DNA of 64,000 nucleotides from Streptomyces roseirectus (lineage in GTDB: Bacteria > Actinomycetota > Actinomycetes > Streptomycetales > Streptomycetaceae). Each line of letters begins with the position of its first letter. Position 1 is the first letter of the stretch. Below are positions 18,082-26,947 of this stretch, piece by piece. A program made the translations under genes and the position numbers. The stretch covers positions 2,356,001-2,420,000 of the forward strand of contig NZ_CP060828.1 in assembly GCF_014489635.1 (NCBI RefSeq), in the 5' to 3' direction. The notes under the pieces were generated by a model. The model was given only the letters and a program-made list of their open reading frames with translations, searched no databases and was not told the DNA's origin.

Positions 18082-18966
18082 ATGGCGACGCGCCGGATGT
18101 TGCAGCCGACTGCACGACAGGTCCGACTGGGATCGATCCTTCGTGGTCTTCGCGAGGACGGTAACGGCAGCCAGGGCGCCGTGTGCGGTGAAATCGGCTG
18201 GTCGGAATCCAAGTTGAGCCGTATCGAGACGGGGCGCTTGGGGATCAGCGAAGACGACCTGCAGTTCCTGCTGGATCGTTACGGCGTCAAGGACCAGAGC
18301 TTGCGCGGTTACGTCGTCGACCTGCGCCGACGAGGGAACGTCCGCGGCTGGGAGACGCGTGTCCGCTCGGCGGTGAGCGGCCCGTACGCCGACTTCATCG
18401 GCTACGAGTCGGATGCCGCGGAGATGTACAACGCGGAAACGATGCTGATCCCCGGACTGTTGCAGACGCATGACTACGCGGCGGCTGTCATCAAGCAGCA
18501 GGTGCCGGACATGCCCGAGGAAGAGCGCCGTGAGCGCTTGGACATCCGCGACAAGCGCCGAGAGGTGTTCGACCGGCCACGCCCTCTGGTCTTCTGGGGT
18601 GTCATCTCGGAGTCGGTGTTCCGGCATGTCATGGGCGGGCCCGAGGTGATGGCCGGTCAACTCGAACACTTGCTGAGCCTGTCCAGGGACTACCCGAGCA
18701 CGATCAACATCTACGTCCTGCCGGAGGAGTCCCAGTCGCACGGGACCCTGTTCGGCCCGTTCGTCATTCTCTCGTTCCCTCAGCGCTGGGAGCCTGACAT
18801 CGTCTACCTGGAAGGCTTCACCAGCACCAAGTTCCTGGAGGACACCGATCAGGTGCAGGAGTACAGCAGGCTGTTCCGACGCTTGATGATGACGGACTCA
18901 CTCCGTGGACCGGAGTCCCTGAAACTGATCGAGCACTATCTCAATGATTACCGCAAGGATGTATAG
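18082..18966 (+). CDS. XRE-family regulator (Scr1/DUF5753 type)
   Basis: 294 aa. N-terminal helix-turn-helix (about 14-70: RLGSILRGLREDGNGSQG, GWSESKLSRIETGRLG) and a C-terminal DUF5753 domain (about 95-285: ETMLIPGLLQTHDYAAAV, VFWGVISESVFRHVMGG). Typical of Scr1-like Streptomyces regulators that pair with a small DUF397 protein, which follows two bases after the stop. Function in development or metabolism is generic; targets unknown. Confidence 0.92.
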   Translation: MATRRMLQPTARQVRLGSILRGLREDGNGSQGAVCGEIGWSESKLSRIETGRLGISEDDLQFLLDRYGVKDQSLRGYVVDLRRRGNVRGWETRVRSAVSGPYADFIGYESDAAEMYNAETMLIPGLLQTHDYAAAVIKQQVPDMPEEERRERLDIRDKRREVFDRPRPLVFWGVISESVFRHVMGGPEVMAGQLEHLLSLSRDYPSTINIYVLPEESQSHGTLFGPFVILSFPQRWEPDIVYLEGFTSTKFLEDTDQVQEYSRLFRRLMMTDSLRGPESLKLIEHYLNDYRKDV

Positions 18967-18968
18967 GA

Positions 18969-19181
18969 ATGGCGCACTACATAATCACGGACGCCTCCGT
19001 GATGGATGTTTCATGGAAGAAAGCTTCAACCTCCGGCGCCAACGGCAACTGCGTTGAACTCGCCCCCTACCAAAACCGCATCGCCATCCGCGACAGCAAA
19101 TCCCCCCACGGCCCCGCCATCCTCTACTCCCACTCCGCAGCCACCACCCTCCTCATCTCCCTCAAATCCGACACTTTCTGA
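18969..19181 (+). CDS. DUF397-domain protein
   Basis: 70 aa. The DUF397 signature is clear: WKKASTSGANGNCVELAPY followed by IAIRDSKSPHGPAILYS. Almost always encoded directly after a Scr1-type XRE regulator, as here (2-bp gap). Such pairs behave like regulator/antagonist modules. Terminates just before a low-GC stretch. Confidence 0.92.
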   Translation: MAHYIITDASVMDVSWKKASTSGANGNCVELAPYQNRIAIRDSKSPHGPAILYSHSAATTLLISLKSDTF

Positions 19182-19421
19182 GGCAAGCAGGCTGGGGCTG
19201 CGGAACTCCTCGCAACCCCCTCTGACTTCTTGGACTTCTCGCCTGCGGGCAGGATGCGCCTTCCTGAAATCAGAAGCAGTGATGCCCCGATGAATCGAAT
19301 CATACTTTTTAGAATTTTTCGATCTTTTCCCCGTCGGGTACTTGCATCCGGTGAGTGTCACGAGAGCGAGGAACGCCGTGAGCGCGAGAGCGCCCGTCTT
19401 CAGTCGGCTTTTTGGAAGCAC
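19182..19421 (-). pseudogene. Degenerate lipoprotein gene remnant (probable)
   Basis: On the minus strand a GTG at 19421, 22 bp inside the upstream lipoprotein gene, opens a frame with a lipoprotein signal (LALVTLTGC, Cys at about residue 26) and a Lys/Ser-rich start (KYPTGKRSKNSKKYDS). The frame then continues without similarity through the antisense of the DUF397 gene down to 19026. No good ribosome site. Most likely a truncated member of the lipoprotein operon. Local GC is clearly lower than in the cluster. Confidence 0.35.
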
Positions 19422-19924
19422 TGCGAGTACACAGTCACGTCAAGCAGAGGCGTATTTCCATCGATGCCTTTAAGCCACCTGACCTCAAGCTGACTATTCG
19501 TCTCCTGGTGGACGGCCAGGATCTCCGGATTCTTATTTCGACTGCCGTCATCTCCATCCTTCACGATCTTCCACCCGTCACCGGGAAGCGATTTCTTCAG
19601 ATTAGAGAATCCTTCACCGAGCTTGCTATTATCGATTCCATACATGGACCAGGGATGCCTAACCCAGACACCCTTTTGGCCACTATCGGTGCAGGATGAA
19701 GTGTACGGTCCGGGTTCAGTGACTTTCCCTTTGACTTTAAACATGTCCAGCACCCGACTGGAGAGCGACGAAACCTCTCCCTCCACTGTCGATGAACTGC
19801 GCACCGGCAAAGATTTGCCGATTCCCTTTCCCATTGAACATCCTGAGGCGAGAAGGAGCGATGAAGTCATGAGTGTGGCGGCCAGAAAAGCTTGCCATGC
19901 ACTCCGTCTATTCCAGCTTGACAT
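19400..19924 (-). CDS. Lipoprotein of unknown function
   Basis: 174 aa; the second ATG is chosen because AAGG lies at proper distance. Signal peptide with lipobox LLASGC (Cys about 27), then a hydrophilic domain with one Cys pair (SCTDSG and YSQC) and a WKIVKDGDDGSRNK segment. Overlaps the DUF1023 gene by 17 bp, so coupled. Low-GC, low-bias codons mark it as recently acquired. Exported lipoproteins often end such WXG100/DUF1023 operons. Confidence 0.75.
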   Translation of the reverse strand: MSSWNRRSAWQAFLAATLMTSSLLLASGCSMGKGIGKSLPVRSSSTVEGEVSSLSSRVLDMFKVKGKVTEPGPYTSSCTDSGQKGVWVRHPWSMYGIDNSKLGEGFSNLKKSLPGDGWKIVKDGDDGSRNKNPEILAVHQETNSQLEVRWLKGIDGNTPLLDVTVYSQCFQKAD

Positions 19925-21719
19925 CTCCATACCTTCCTGCGATTACGTCTGCTTGGTTTTTGAGGCTCGTTGAAGCCTGCCCCTCTTCGTAGTCCCAGTA
20001 AGAGCTGTGACCCGAGAAGAAGCCGCCGGTGTCGTTTTGCATGACATTGGCGCCGAAGGATTCATCAGTGGGATTCGCCAACCAGTCGCCGAGGCCGACC
20101 AGTCTGCCACCGTGACGGACGATAGCGTCATCCATCGACCCGTCCGCCCCTTCGGCCCACACGTGGTCTGCCCCTACCCCAAGGTCCTTCGCATGCTCGA
20201 CCTGCATGCCGGGGCTGCCGAGCGCGATGATGTCATCGGCCGGGATGTGGTTATGTCTGGCGGTCTCGCCGATTACCGTGCTGCCGTAGCTGTGACCAAT
20301 CACAGTCGTGTGGCTAGCATTTGCTCCTCCTTGCGCGGTCTGGGTGCCTTGGAGGAAATCTTCGAGTCTTGTGCTGGCACGCTCAGCACGTGAACCACTC
20401 ATGGCCTGCGGAATTCCATCCGGGGCGTCATAGTCGAACCAGTAAATACTTGAAACTGACTGACCTGGCACGAGGCGCTGACTTTCCCGCCACATTACCT
20501 CGCTGCGCTCGATTCCACCGCCAGTCCCCCCGATATTTGTTCCCGTACCAGGAACGTATATCGCAGTGTGATCGGCAGTGTCGGGATTTCCGTTGGCGAG
20601 GATTACACGCCCATCCCCCTCACCTTTGGGGTCGAAGCCCAAGAGATAGACTTCGGGGAGTCCGCTTTCGCCCGTCCTATCAAATCGTTCCTGGATCGAG
20701 TTCATTCCGTCGAGCAGTTTGTGGGCGTTCTTCCTTGACTCTTCCCACTCTTTCCACTCTTCGGTCTCGACATTGAATCCCATCACGACGCCCGTGTAGG
20801 GGTCGATGTACTTCTGGAATCGTTGCGGCTCCGGGTGTTCCTTCAGCCAGCCGTCGTATGCCACCTGCGCGACGCCATGAGCCTCCGCAAGCACCATGCG
20901 GTTGGCCTCGTCCCGCACCGTGGCCGGAAGTCCGTCGAGCGCGCCCACGGAGTCCGGTCGCATGGAGATCCAGGCGGCCTGTTGTTCGGCGTCGAGTCCC
21001 TTCCACCACTCGGCGTTGGCCTTGGGGTCGCCGTGCTTGGGTGGTTGGGGAAGGGAGTCGAGGTATCCCTTGCCCGCTGCCTGGACCCCCGTGGTGTCCG
21101 AGGAGGCGTCGGCGAGGTCGGCGTCGGAGACGGTGAGGTCGTCGTCGGCCTTCAGTGCGCGCAGTTTCGGTGCCCACTTGGTGTCGGCCTCGGTGGCCTC
21201 GGCCAGCGCGGCGGCGATGAGGTCGGCGCAGTCCTGGGCGGCGCGGTGGTGGGGGTTGGGGTCGAAGTTGGCGGCGGAGCGGCCGATCGCGGCGGCGCTG
21301 GGGTCGAGGTAGCCGCTGACGGTGCCGCCGTCGGGGGTCTTGCCGTCCGGGCCCTTTTCCCCGCCGGCCGGGTAGGAGACCGAGCCGTCGGTGTTGACGG
21401 TCAGCCCGGCCGCTGCCGCCTCCGCGAGGGCGGTGTCGAGTGTGCGTCTGGCCGCCTGCATCTCGTACGAGAACGCCTCGAGGGCTGTGGCGACGAGTCC
21501 GCATTCGATCTGGATGTAGTGGAAGTTCTTGCCGAGTTCGGTGAGCTGGCCGATGGCGGCTGTCGCGGCCTCGCCGCTCAGGGACTGCCGCATCGCCGCG
21601 GCGATCTGGTTCTCGATGCGGTCCTTGGCCGCGCTCGCGAGGGTGGCGGTGCTCCGGTAGCCGTCGGCGGCCTGGGCGTACTCGGTGGGCTTGAGGGCCT
21701 TGAGGGTCGCGAGGTCCAT
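19908..21719 (-). CDS. DUF1023 alpha/beta hydrolase with WXG-like N-terminus
   Basis: 603 aa. Residues about 1-230 are Ala-rich helical, of the type preceding secreted DUF1023 proteins. The C-terminal alpha/beta hydrolase has TAIYVPGTGTN, nucleophile elbow VIGHSYGSTV and a late His (FFSGHSSYW). No signal peptide, consistent with export by a type VII-like system. In the same minus-strand operon as the mycosin and WXG100-like genes. Substrate unknown. The 3' third is AT-richer than the 5' two thirds, suggesting a mosaic gene. Confidence 0.88.
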   Translation of the reverse strand: MDLATLKALKPTEYAQAADGYRSTATLASAAKDRIENQIAAAMRQSLSGEAATAAIGQLTELGKNFHYIQIECGLVATALEAFSYEMQAARRTLDTALAEAAAAGLTVNTDGSVSYPAGGEKGPDGKTPDGGTVSGYLDPSAAAIGRSAANFDPNPHHRAAQDCADLIAAALAEATEADTKWAPKLRALKADDDLTVSDADLADASSDTTGVQAAGKGYLDSLPQPPKHGDPKANAEWWKGLDAEQQAAWISMRPDSVGALDGLPATVRDEANRMVLAEAHGVAQVAYDGWLKEHPEPQRFQKYIDPYTGVVMGFNVETEEWKEWEESRKNAHKLLDGMNSIQERFDRTGESGLPEVYLLGFDPKGEGDGRVILANGNPDTADHTAIYVPGTGTNIGGTGGGIERSEVMWRESQRLVPGQSVSSIYWFDYDAPDGIPQAMSGSRAERASTRLEDFLQGTQTAQGGANASHTTVIGHSYGSTVIGETARHNHIPADDIIALGSPGMQVEHAKDLGVGADHVWAEGADGSMDDAIVRHGGRLVGLGDWLANPTDESFGANVMQNDTGGFFSGHSSYWDYEEGQASTSLKNQADVIAGRYGDVKLE

Positions 21720-21724
21720 GCCGG

Positions 21725-22150
21725 TCAGCCCTTCCCGCCGACGGCGGACGTGTCCGCGTACGCCACCTTCAGGTTCTGGACGTCGATCAGGACACTGTCG
21801 TCGGTCTTCTGCAGGTCACTGCCCGCCTTCCCCAGCAGCGCCCCGAGCTTTTCGCACCGCCCGCCGACGTCCTTCACATAGCGCGCCCAGGAGTCGTAGA
21901 CCTGCTTCTGCGCCCCGGCGGTCTCGCAGCCGGCGTCCGCGCCCAGCCCCTGCTGCCCGCCCGAGAGCTGACCCAGCGCCTTGGTGACGTCCTCGCGCAG
22001 AGCGCCGACGTCCTGTCCGGCCTTCGTCCAGACCGGCCTGTTCGACACCAGTTTCCCCGAGCCCGCCGCGTCGGACGGAAGCGAGTTCAGCCGCGTCCCC
22101 GCGCGTTCCGCCGCCGCGCCCTTGAGCTGTTCCCACTCGTCCCACGCCAC
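21725..22150 (-). CDS. Small helical WXG100-operon protein
   Basis: 141 aa from a GTG with GGGAG nine bases upstream; a GTG at 22192 is an alternative. Begins VAWDEWEQLKGAAAERAGTRLNSLP, then a long Ala/Gly-rich helical region and a C-terminal coiled segment GSDLQKTDDSVLIDVQNLKVAYADT. It resembles the small helical proteins encoded before DUF1023 hydrolases in actinobacterial type VII loci. Stop is 5 bp before the hydrolase start. Likely chaperone or co-secreted partner. Confidence 0.75.
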   Translation of the reverse strand: MAWDEWEQLKGAAAERAGTRLNSLPSDAAGSGKLVSNRPVWTKAGQDVGALREDVTKALGQLSGGQQGLGADAGCETAGAQKQVYDSWARYVKDVGGRCEKLGALLGKAGSDLQKTDDSVLIDVQNLKVAYADTSAVGGKG

Positions 22151-22257
22151 CGTCAGTCGCTCCCGTGCCCTCGCCCGCCATGATCGGCTCACACGATAAT
22201 CGGCTCGGCGGTGGCCACGTATCTGTACCTCTGCCTGGGTGTTCTGAGTATCCGTAC

Positions 22258-23589
22258 TCAGAACGTGCCGGAGTCCCGGCCCGGGGGCGGAGGGATGCTG
22301 CCGGGCATGACCGGGGGCGGGCCGAAGCCCTGCTGGGGCGTGGGGTGCTGCTGGGGCTGGGGTGTCGGCGGGGCGGTGGTGCGGCGCTTCCGGACGACGA
22401 CCGCTGCCGCCACGCCGATCACGCCCAGGGCACCCACGCCGAGGCCGATACCCAGCCACGGAGTACCGTCGTCGCCCTTCGTCGCGGCCACCGCCTTCGC
22501 CGGTTCGCTCTCCTTCGCCGACGGGGTGGGGGCGGGGGACGCCGACTGCTGCGCCTCCGCGAGGTCGGGGAGGGGGTAGACGTCCGCCGGGCCGGGGTCG
22601 CCAGGGTTCTGGAGGGCGATGCGGGGGCGGACGATGCCGTAGCCGATGGCGTCGTTGCGCTTGGCGCCGTCCGTGGGGCCACCGATGGTGTTCAGCATGA
22701 CGCGCAGGACCTGGTTGTTGGTCCAGGTGGGGTGGACGGACCAGATCAGGGCGGCGCTGGCGGAGGCCAGGGCGGTGGCGTCGCTGGTGCCGCTCGTCTC
22801 GCAGAGGCCGGTCTTGCCACCGCAGGCATGGACCATGTCCTCGCCAGGGGCGGCCATGTCGACCTGAGGGCCGTACTGGGAGAAGTCGGTTCTGTGAAGG
22901 TTCTTGCCGACCGCCGCGACGCCGACGACACCGGGGGTGGCCGCCGGGTACATCAGCAAGTTGCCCTGCTCCGCGTCGTTGCCGACACCGGCGAAGATCA
23001 ATGAACCTTTCTTCAGGGCGTACTTGACCGCCTCGGCCACTTCTGGTGTGTCCTCCCGGGCTGCCTGAGAGATGTTGATGACCTTCGCGCCGTGATCAGT
23101 GGCATAACGGATCGCAGGAGCCAATGCCCCGTTGAAGACCTTGTTCCCCTCGATCAGGTTGGCCCCTTTGCCGCTCTCGGGCAGGCGGATCGGCAGGATC
23201 TTGGCGCCGGGAGCGAGGCCGAAGGAGCCCCGCCCGCCGCCGTTCGCGCCCGTCGCCGCGATGAGCCCGGCCATGCCGGTGCCGTGGCCGTCATAGTCCG
23301 TGTGCTCATCGCCGGGCTGGTCCGTGGCGTAGTTCTTGCCCGGGAGAACGCGTCCGATGAGATCAGGGTTGGTGCCGTCCACACCCGTGTCGATGACCGC
23401 GACGGTGACACCTCTGCCGGTGCTGGTCTTCCACATGTTCTCGGCCTGCATCCGGTCCAGATACCACTGCTCCTGGCGGATCGTCTCGGCGCTGACCGCC
23501 GGTGCCGCGGCGGTGCCCGTCAGCAGCAGGCCCAGGGCCGTCGCCGCGACGACACGACGGACCCCGCGCCGAGTACTACCGGTACCCAT
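22258..23589 (-). CDS. Mycosin-like S8 serine protease (type VII secretion)
   Basis: 443 aa. Signal peptide (about 1-33), then a subtilisin domain with the Asp motif VIDTGVDG, His motif DGHGTGMAG and Ser motif SGTSDATALAS. After that come an Ala/Pro linker, a transmembrane helix (about 378-400: LGIGLGVGALGVIGVAAAVV) and a cytoplasmic basic/Pro-Gln tail. This is MycP architecture, a membrane-anchored protease of ESX/type VII systems. The catalytic triad is intact. ATPase and channel genes (eccC/eccD) are not in the window. Confidence 0.93.
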   Translation of the reverse strand: MGTGSTRRGVRRVVAATALGLLLTGTAAAPAVSAETIRQEQWYLDRMQAENMWKTSTGRGVTVAVIDTGVDGTNPDLIGRVLPGKNYATDQPGDEHTDYDGHGTGMAGLIAATGANGGGRGSFGLAPGAKILPIRLPESGKGANLIEGNKVFNGALAPAIRYATDHGAKVINISQAAREDTPEVAEAVKYALKKGSLIFAGVGNDAEQGNLLMYPAATPGVVGVAAVGKNLHRTDFSQYGPQVDMAAPGEDMVHACGGKTGLCETSGTSDATALASASAALIWSVHPTWTNNQVLRVMLNTIGGPTDGAKRNDAIGYGIVRPRIALQNPGDPGPADVYPLPDLAEAQQSASPAPTPSAKESEPAKAVAATKGDDGTPWLGIGLGVGALGVIGVAAAVVVRKRRTTAPPTPQPQQHPTPQQGFGPPPVMPGSIPPPPGRDSGTF

Positions 23590-23621
23590 GGACTTCGCTC
23601 TCCCTCATCCCGGACCACATG

Positions 23622-25193
23622 TCAGTCGACGACCGGCGGCACGGTGGGCCGCTGGTTCCGGCGCCAAGTTTCCTCGTCCTCCGTGACTCCGTACGGCCGA
23701 CCGCTTCCGTTTCTCGTGTTCCGTGGAGGAGCCGACTGGGACGGGCCGGACGTCGCAGCCCCCGTCCGGCCCTCGCCGGGGCGTGCCGCAGCGGTCGTAC
23801 CGCCGGTGACCGGGGTGCGAGGTCCCGTCCCGCCCGCGCCGGGTACCCGGGCGTCGGGGCGTCCCGGCCGCTGGGCCACACCACTGCCGACCACACCGGA
23901 AGGAGATGCCGTGGGGCGTCCTCCGACAATGCCGCCGGAACCGGACGGGGAAACGAGACGGCCACCTGGAGATGTGGCCGGCGTGCCCGCCGCCCGGCCG
24001 ACGGGGGTGGTCGTGCCGGAGGTCTGACCCATCGGCCCCATCGGACCGCGTGCGGGGGCGCCTTCCCCGCCCACGACCGTGCCACGCGGGATGGCCCCCG
24101 CGGGCCGGCTCTCGGAGGGGAGGACGGGACGGCCTCCGACGATGCCGCTGCCGCCACCGGAGACGCTGGGCGCGCGGCCGAAGGCCATACCGGGCTCCTG
24201 ACCGACCGGGGACAGGGGAACTCGGCCCACACCGGGCATCCGGCCCTGTGGCGCCGGGCTGTTGACGGGGAGAACCCGCCCACCGCCGGACAGCGGAGGC
24301 ACGGGCCCGGTCTGTGGCAGCACGCCCCTCACCGGGCCAGGATCGACCGGGGCTCGCGGAGTCTCCGGCGGAGTCTGCGCGGGCAGACTGCCGACCGAAT
24401 CAATGCTCGTCCGCACTGGAGGCAAGGTCTCGCCTGGGACGCGCGGCTGGACTGCGGGAGCGTTCAAGACGTGCCCCGCAGGAGAAAACCCGGCTGAACC
24501 ACCTGCCCCGGAATCGCTACCAGCCACGTGACCTGTTCCGGTCGTGAATGGGGCACCAGAATGCCCGCCGAGATTGGGCCTGTCGGTGCTACCGACATCA
24601 ACCTTCCCGGCAACTTCAGGCACGAAAGCCTCCGGCGGTGGCGGCAGCTTCGGCCTCTCCAACGAGTTCAGCTGCGTAGCCGACCACGAATACGACTGCG
24701 CCAGCTTGTTCATCTGGGTGGCCGCCTCCAGGCGGACCTTCTCCCGGTCCGCCTTCAGAGCCGCCAGCTCGGCGGAGGACTTGGACGCGATGGAGGCCGC
24801 GTCGGGGTCGTTGTGCGCGGCGTTCGCGGCGGCCAGGTTGGCGGTGGCGCCGGGCAGGTCGCGGGGAATGGAGGACTGGGCCAGGGAGATGGCGTCCGAG
24901 GCATGACCGAGCCAGGTGCCGGAGTCACGGCTGAAGTCGCTCAGCCGCAGGGTCGCGTTCGCGAGGTCGGCCGCCCAGGTGCGGAAGGCATCGGCGCCCT
25001 CGCCCTTCCAGGCGACCCACTGCGGACGGACCTTCAGTTCGTCGGCGATGCTCTGGATCTCGGTGGCCGCCTTCTTCAGACGGTCCGCCGCACCACTGAC
25101 CACGCCCGCGTTCGCCTGGTCCAGCCACGCCAGCATCTGCTCATGGCTCATACCGTCGAAGAACGTACCGCCCGAACTCTGAGCGTCACGCAT
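23622..25193 (-). CDS. WXG100-like/PPE-like secreted protein
   Basis: 523 aa. The N-terminal helical hairpin contains WKGEGADAF, a WxG turn, at about residue 61 within a four-helix WXG100-type region (about 10-180). The remaining 340 residues are a low-complexity Pro/Gly/Arg/Thr-rich tail (GGRPVLPSESRPAG and similar) with no domain. Length and shape match long Streptomyces WXG100-fused proteins encoded upstream of mycosin. Start ATG with weak ribosome site. Probably a type VII substrate. Confidence 0.85.
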   Translation of the reverse strand: MRDAQSSGGTFFDGMSHEQMLAWLDQANAGVVSGAADRLKKAATEIQSIADELKVRPQWVAWKGEGADAFRTWAADLANATLRLSDFSRDSGTWLGHASDAISLAQSSIPRDLPGATANLAAANAAHNDPDAASIASKSSAELAALKADREKVRLEAATQMNKLAQSYSWSATQLNSLERPKLPPPPEAFVPEVAGKVDVGSTDRPNLGGHSGAPFTTGTGHVAGSDSGAGGSAGFSPAGHVLNAPAVQPRVPGETLPPVRTSIDSVGSLPAQTPPETPRAPVDPGPVRGVLPQTGPVPPLSGGGRVLPVNSPAPQGRMPGVGRVPLSPVGQEPGMAFGRAPSVSGGGSGIVGGRPVLPSESRPAGAIPRGTVVGGEGAPARGPMGPMGQTSGTTTPVGRAAGTPATSPGGRLVSPSGSGGIVGGRPTASPSGVVGSGVAQRPGRPDARVPGAGGTGPRTPVTGGTTAAARPGEGRTGAATSGPSQSAPPRNTRNGSGRPYGVTEDEETWRRNQRPTVPPVVD

Positions 25194-25336
25194 CAGACCG
25201 TCCCGCCCTCGACCAGCATCCCGCCCCTCCCGCACAGATCAGATCGTCAGACTCTAACCGCCCCTCCCGACAGCCGGCTTCCGGGGACGTCATCGTCCAT
25301 CCAACCCCCACAACCACCCCGCCCGCATGAGTACCC

Positions 25337-25585
25337 CTACTCAGGCACTGGCCCGCCGCCCAGGAGCCGGGCACGGGCCGCGTCGATCTCCTCCCGCATG
25401 AGCGGATCATTGCCGGTCTCGAAGTCGGCGACGATGTCACGGAGCTTGTCCATGGCCACCCGTTGCTCCAGGGCTTCGGCCAGGTACGCGGAGAAACCCC
25501 CGGGGCCGACATGCTGACGCACGGCCTCGGCGAGGTCTTCGGGAAGGTTGACCGAGTATTTCTCGCTGCTGCCCCTGCTGCTCAC
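25337..25585 (-). CDS. Orphan ribbon-helix-helix (CopG-like) antitoxin-type protein
   Basis: 82 aa, GTG start. Core EKYSVNLPEDLAEAVRQHVGPGGFSAYLAEALEQRVAMDKLRDIV is the RHH DNA-binding plus dimerisation region of PIN-toxin antitoxins, with an acidic Asp/Glu-rich C-terminus that would normally bind a toxin. No toxin gene follows: the 100 bp between its stop (25337) and the WXG100 operon are empty. Either a stand-alone regulator or the leftover of a toxin-antitoxin pair. Confidence 0.65.
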   Translation of the reverse strand: MSSRGSSEKYSVNLPEDLAEAVRQHVGPGGFSAYLAEALEQRVAMDKLRDIVADFETGNDPLMREEIDAARARLLGGGPVPE

Positions 25586-25762
25586 GCTACCGCTGGCGGG
25601 AGTCGGCGTACCGCGTGTTACGGCGATGCGCCATGGGTCCACGCCCGCCCCCCGATCGAGTCGATCCCGAGTCGATCGATAGGGCGTTGGCTCACCGTCG
25701 GGTGCGGATCGGAGCCTCGGGGGTGCCGGGGTCCTCGACGTGTGAAGGGGCTGACGGAATCC

Positions 25763-26947
25763 ATGCGCGTACTGTTCACGACCTGGGCCTGGCCTTCGCA
25801 TCTGTACGCCCTGGTGCCGCTGGCGTCGGCGTTCAGGGCGGCAGGGCACGAGGTGTTGATCGCGAGTCAGCCGGCGTTGAAGGGGGAGATCGAGCGGACG
25901 GGGCTGCCGGCCGCGGTGGTCGGTGAGGACGTCGACGCGGTCGGCATGGTGCGCGGGTACGTCCTGCCGTCGTCGGCCGGCGAGTCCGCGGGCGGCCCGC
26001 AGGCGCCGCGCGAGGGCAAGGGCCCCCGGGCGCTGCGGATGTTCTCGGCGCACGCGGAGTCGATGACGGACGGCCTGGTGGAGCTGGCCCGCTCGTGGCG
26101 GGCGGACGCGGTGGTGTACGAGCCGACCGCGCTGGCGGGCCCGATCGCGGCGGCGGCCGTGAACGTCCCGGCGATCCGGGTGCTGTACGGCACCGACCTG
26201 ATGCTGCGGGCCCGCGCGCTGCTGCCGGACGTCCTCGCCCCGCTCCTGGAGCGGCACGGCGTGACGGACTTCGACCCGCTGGGCGCGGTCACCGTCGACC
26301 CGTGCCCCGACACGTTCCAGGTGCCCACCGACTACGCGAGGCTGCCGGTGCGCCACGTCCCCTACAACGGGGTCGGCACCTCCCCGGGCCCGCTGCCCGC
26401 GCCCGCGCCGGGTGTGCGCCGGGTGCTGGTGACCTGGGGCCACACGATGGCCCGCCTCAGCCCCGATCTGTTCCTCGCGGGCGAGGTCGCGGGGGCGCTG
26501 CGGGCCCCGGACACCGAGGTCGTCCTCGCGGTCACGTCGTCCCAAAGGGCCCTCCTGGAGCCGGAGTTGGTCCCCAAGGTACGGGTCGTCACCGACGCCC
26601 CCCTGCACACCCTGCTGCCGGGCACCGATCTAGTCGTCGCGCACGGCGGCGCCGGCACCGTCCTGGCCTCGCTGCGGGCCGGCGTCCCCCTGCTCCTCGT
26701 CCCGCAGCTCCCGGACCACACCGGGCACGCGGGGCGCGTCTTCGCGGCCGGCGCCGGCGAGGTCCTGTCGCGGGACGAGGCGACGCCGCGCCGGCTGCGC
26801 GAGGAGGCCGGCCGGCTGCTGGACCCCGTGGCGGGCGCGGCCGTCCGGAAGACGGCGCGCGGGCTGCGGGAGCGGATGCTCCGGACGCCGACGCCCGCCG
26901 ACATCGTCAACGAACTGCGGACGAAGGTGATCACGTGTGCGGCATAG
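25763..26947 (+). CDS. GT1-family glycosyltransferase
   Basis: 394 aa from ATG. GT-B fold of antibiotic glycosyltransferases (EryCIII/UrdGT-like): MRVLFTTWAWPSHLYALVPLA, a C-terminal nucleotide-binding segment VAHGGAGTVLASLRAGVPLLLVPQLPDH with the conserved HGGAGT, then VFAAGAGEVLS. It would transfer a nucleotide-activated sugar to the polyketide core. No sugar-nucleotide or deoxysugar genes occur in the window, so the donor comes from primary metabolism or elsewhere. Its stop overlaps the amidotransferase start by 13 bp. First gene of the right arm. Confidence 0.92.
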   Translation: MRVLFTTWAWPSHLYALVPLASAFRAAGHEVLIASQPALKGEIERTGLPAAVVGEDVDAVGMVRGYVLPSSAGESAGGPQAPREGKGPRALRMFSAHAESMTDGLVELARSWRADAVVYEPTALAGPIAAAAVNVPAIRVLYGTDLMLRARALLPDVLAPLLERHGVTDFDPLGAVTVDPCPDTFQVPTDYARLPVRHVPYNGVGTSPGPLPAPAPGVRRVLVTWGHTMARLSPDLFLAGEVAGALRAPDTEVVLAVTSSQRALLEPELVPKVRVVTDAPLHTLLPGTDLVVAHGGAGTVLASLRAGVPLLLVPQLPDHTGHAGRVFAAGAGEVLSRDEATPRRLREEAGRLLDPVAGAAVRKTARGLRERMLRTPTPADIVNELRTKVITCAA

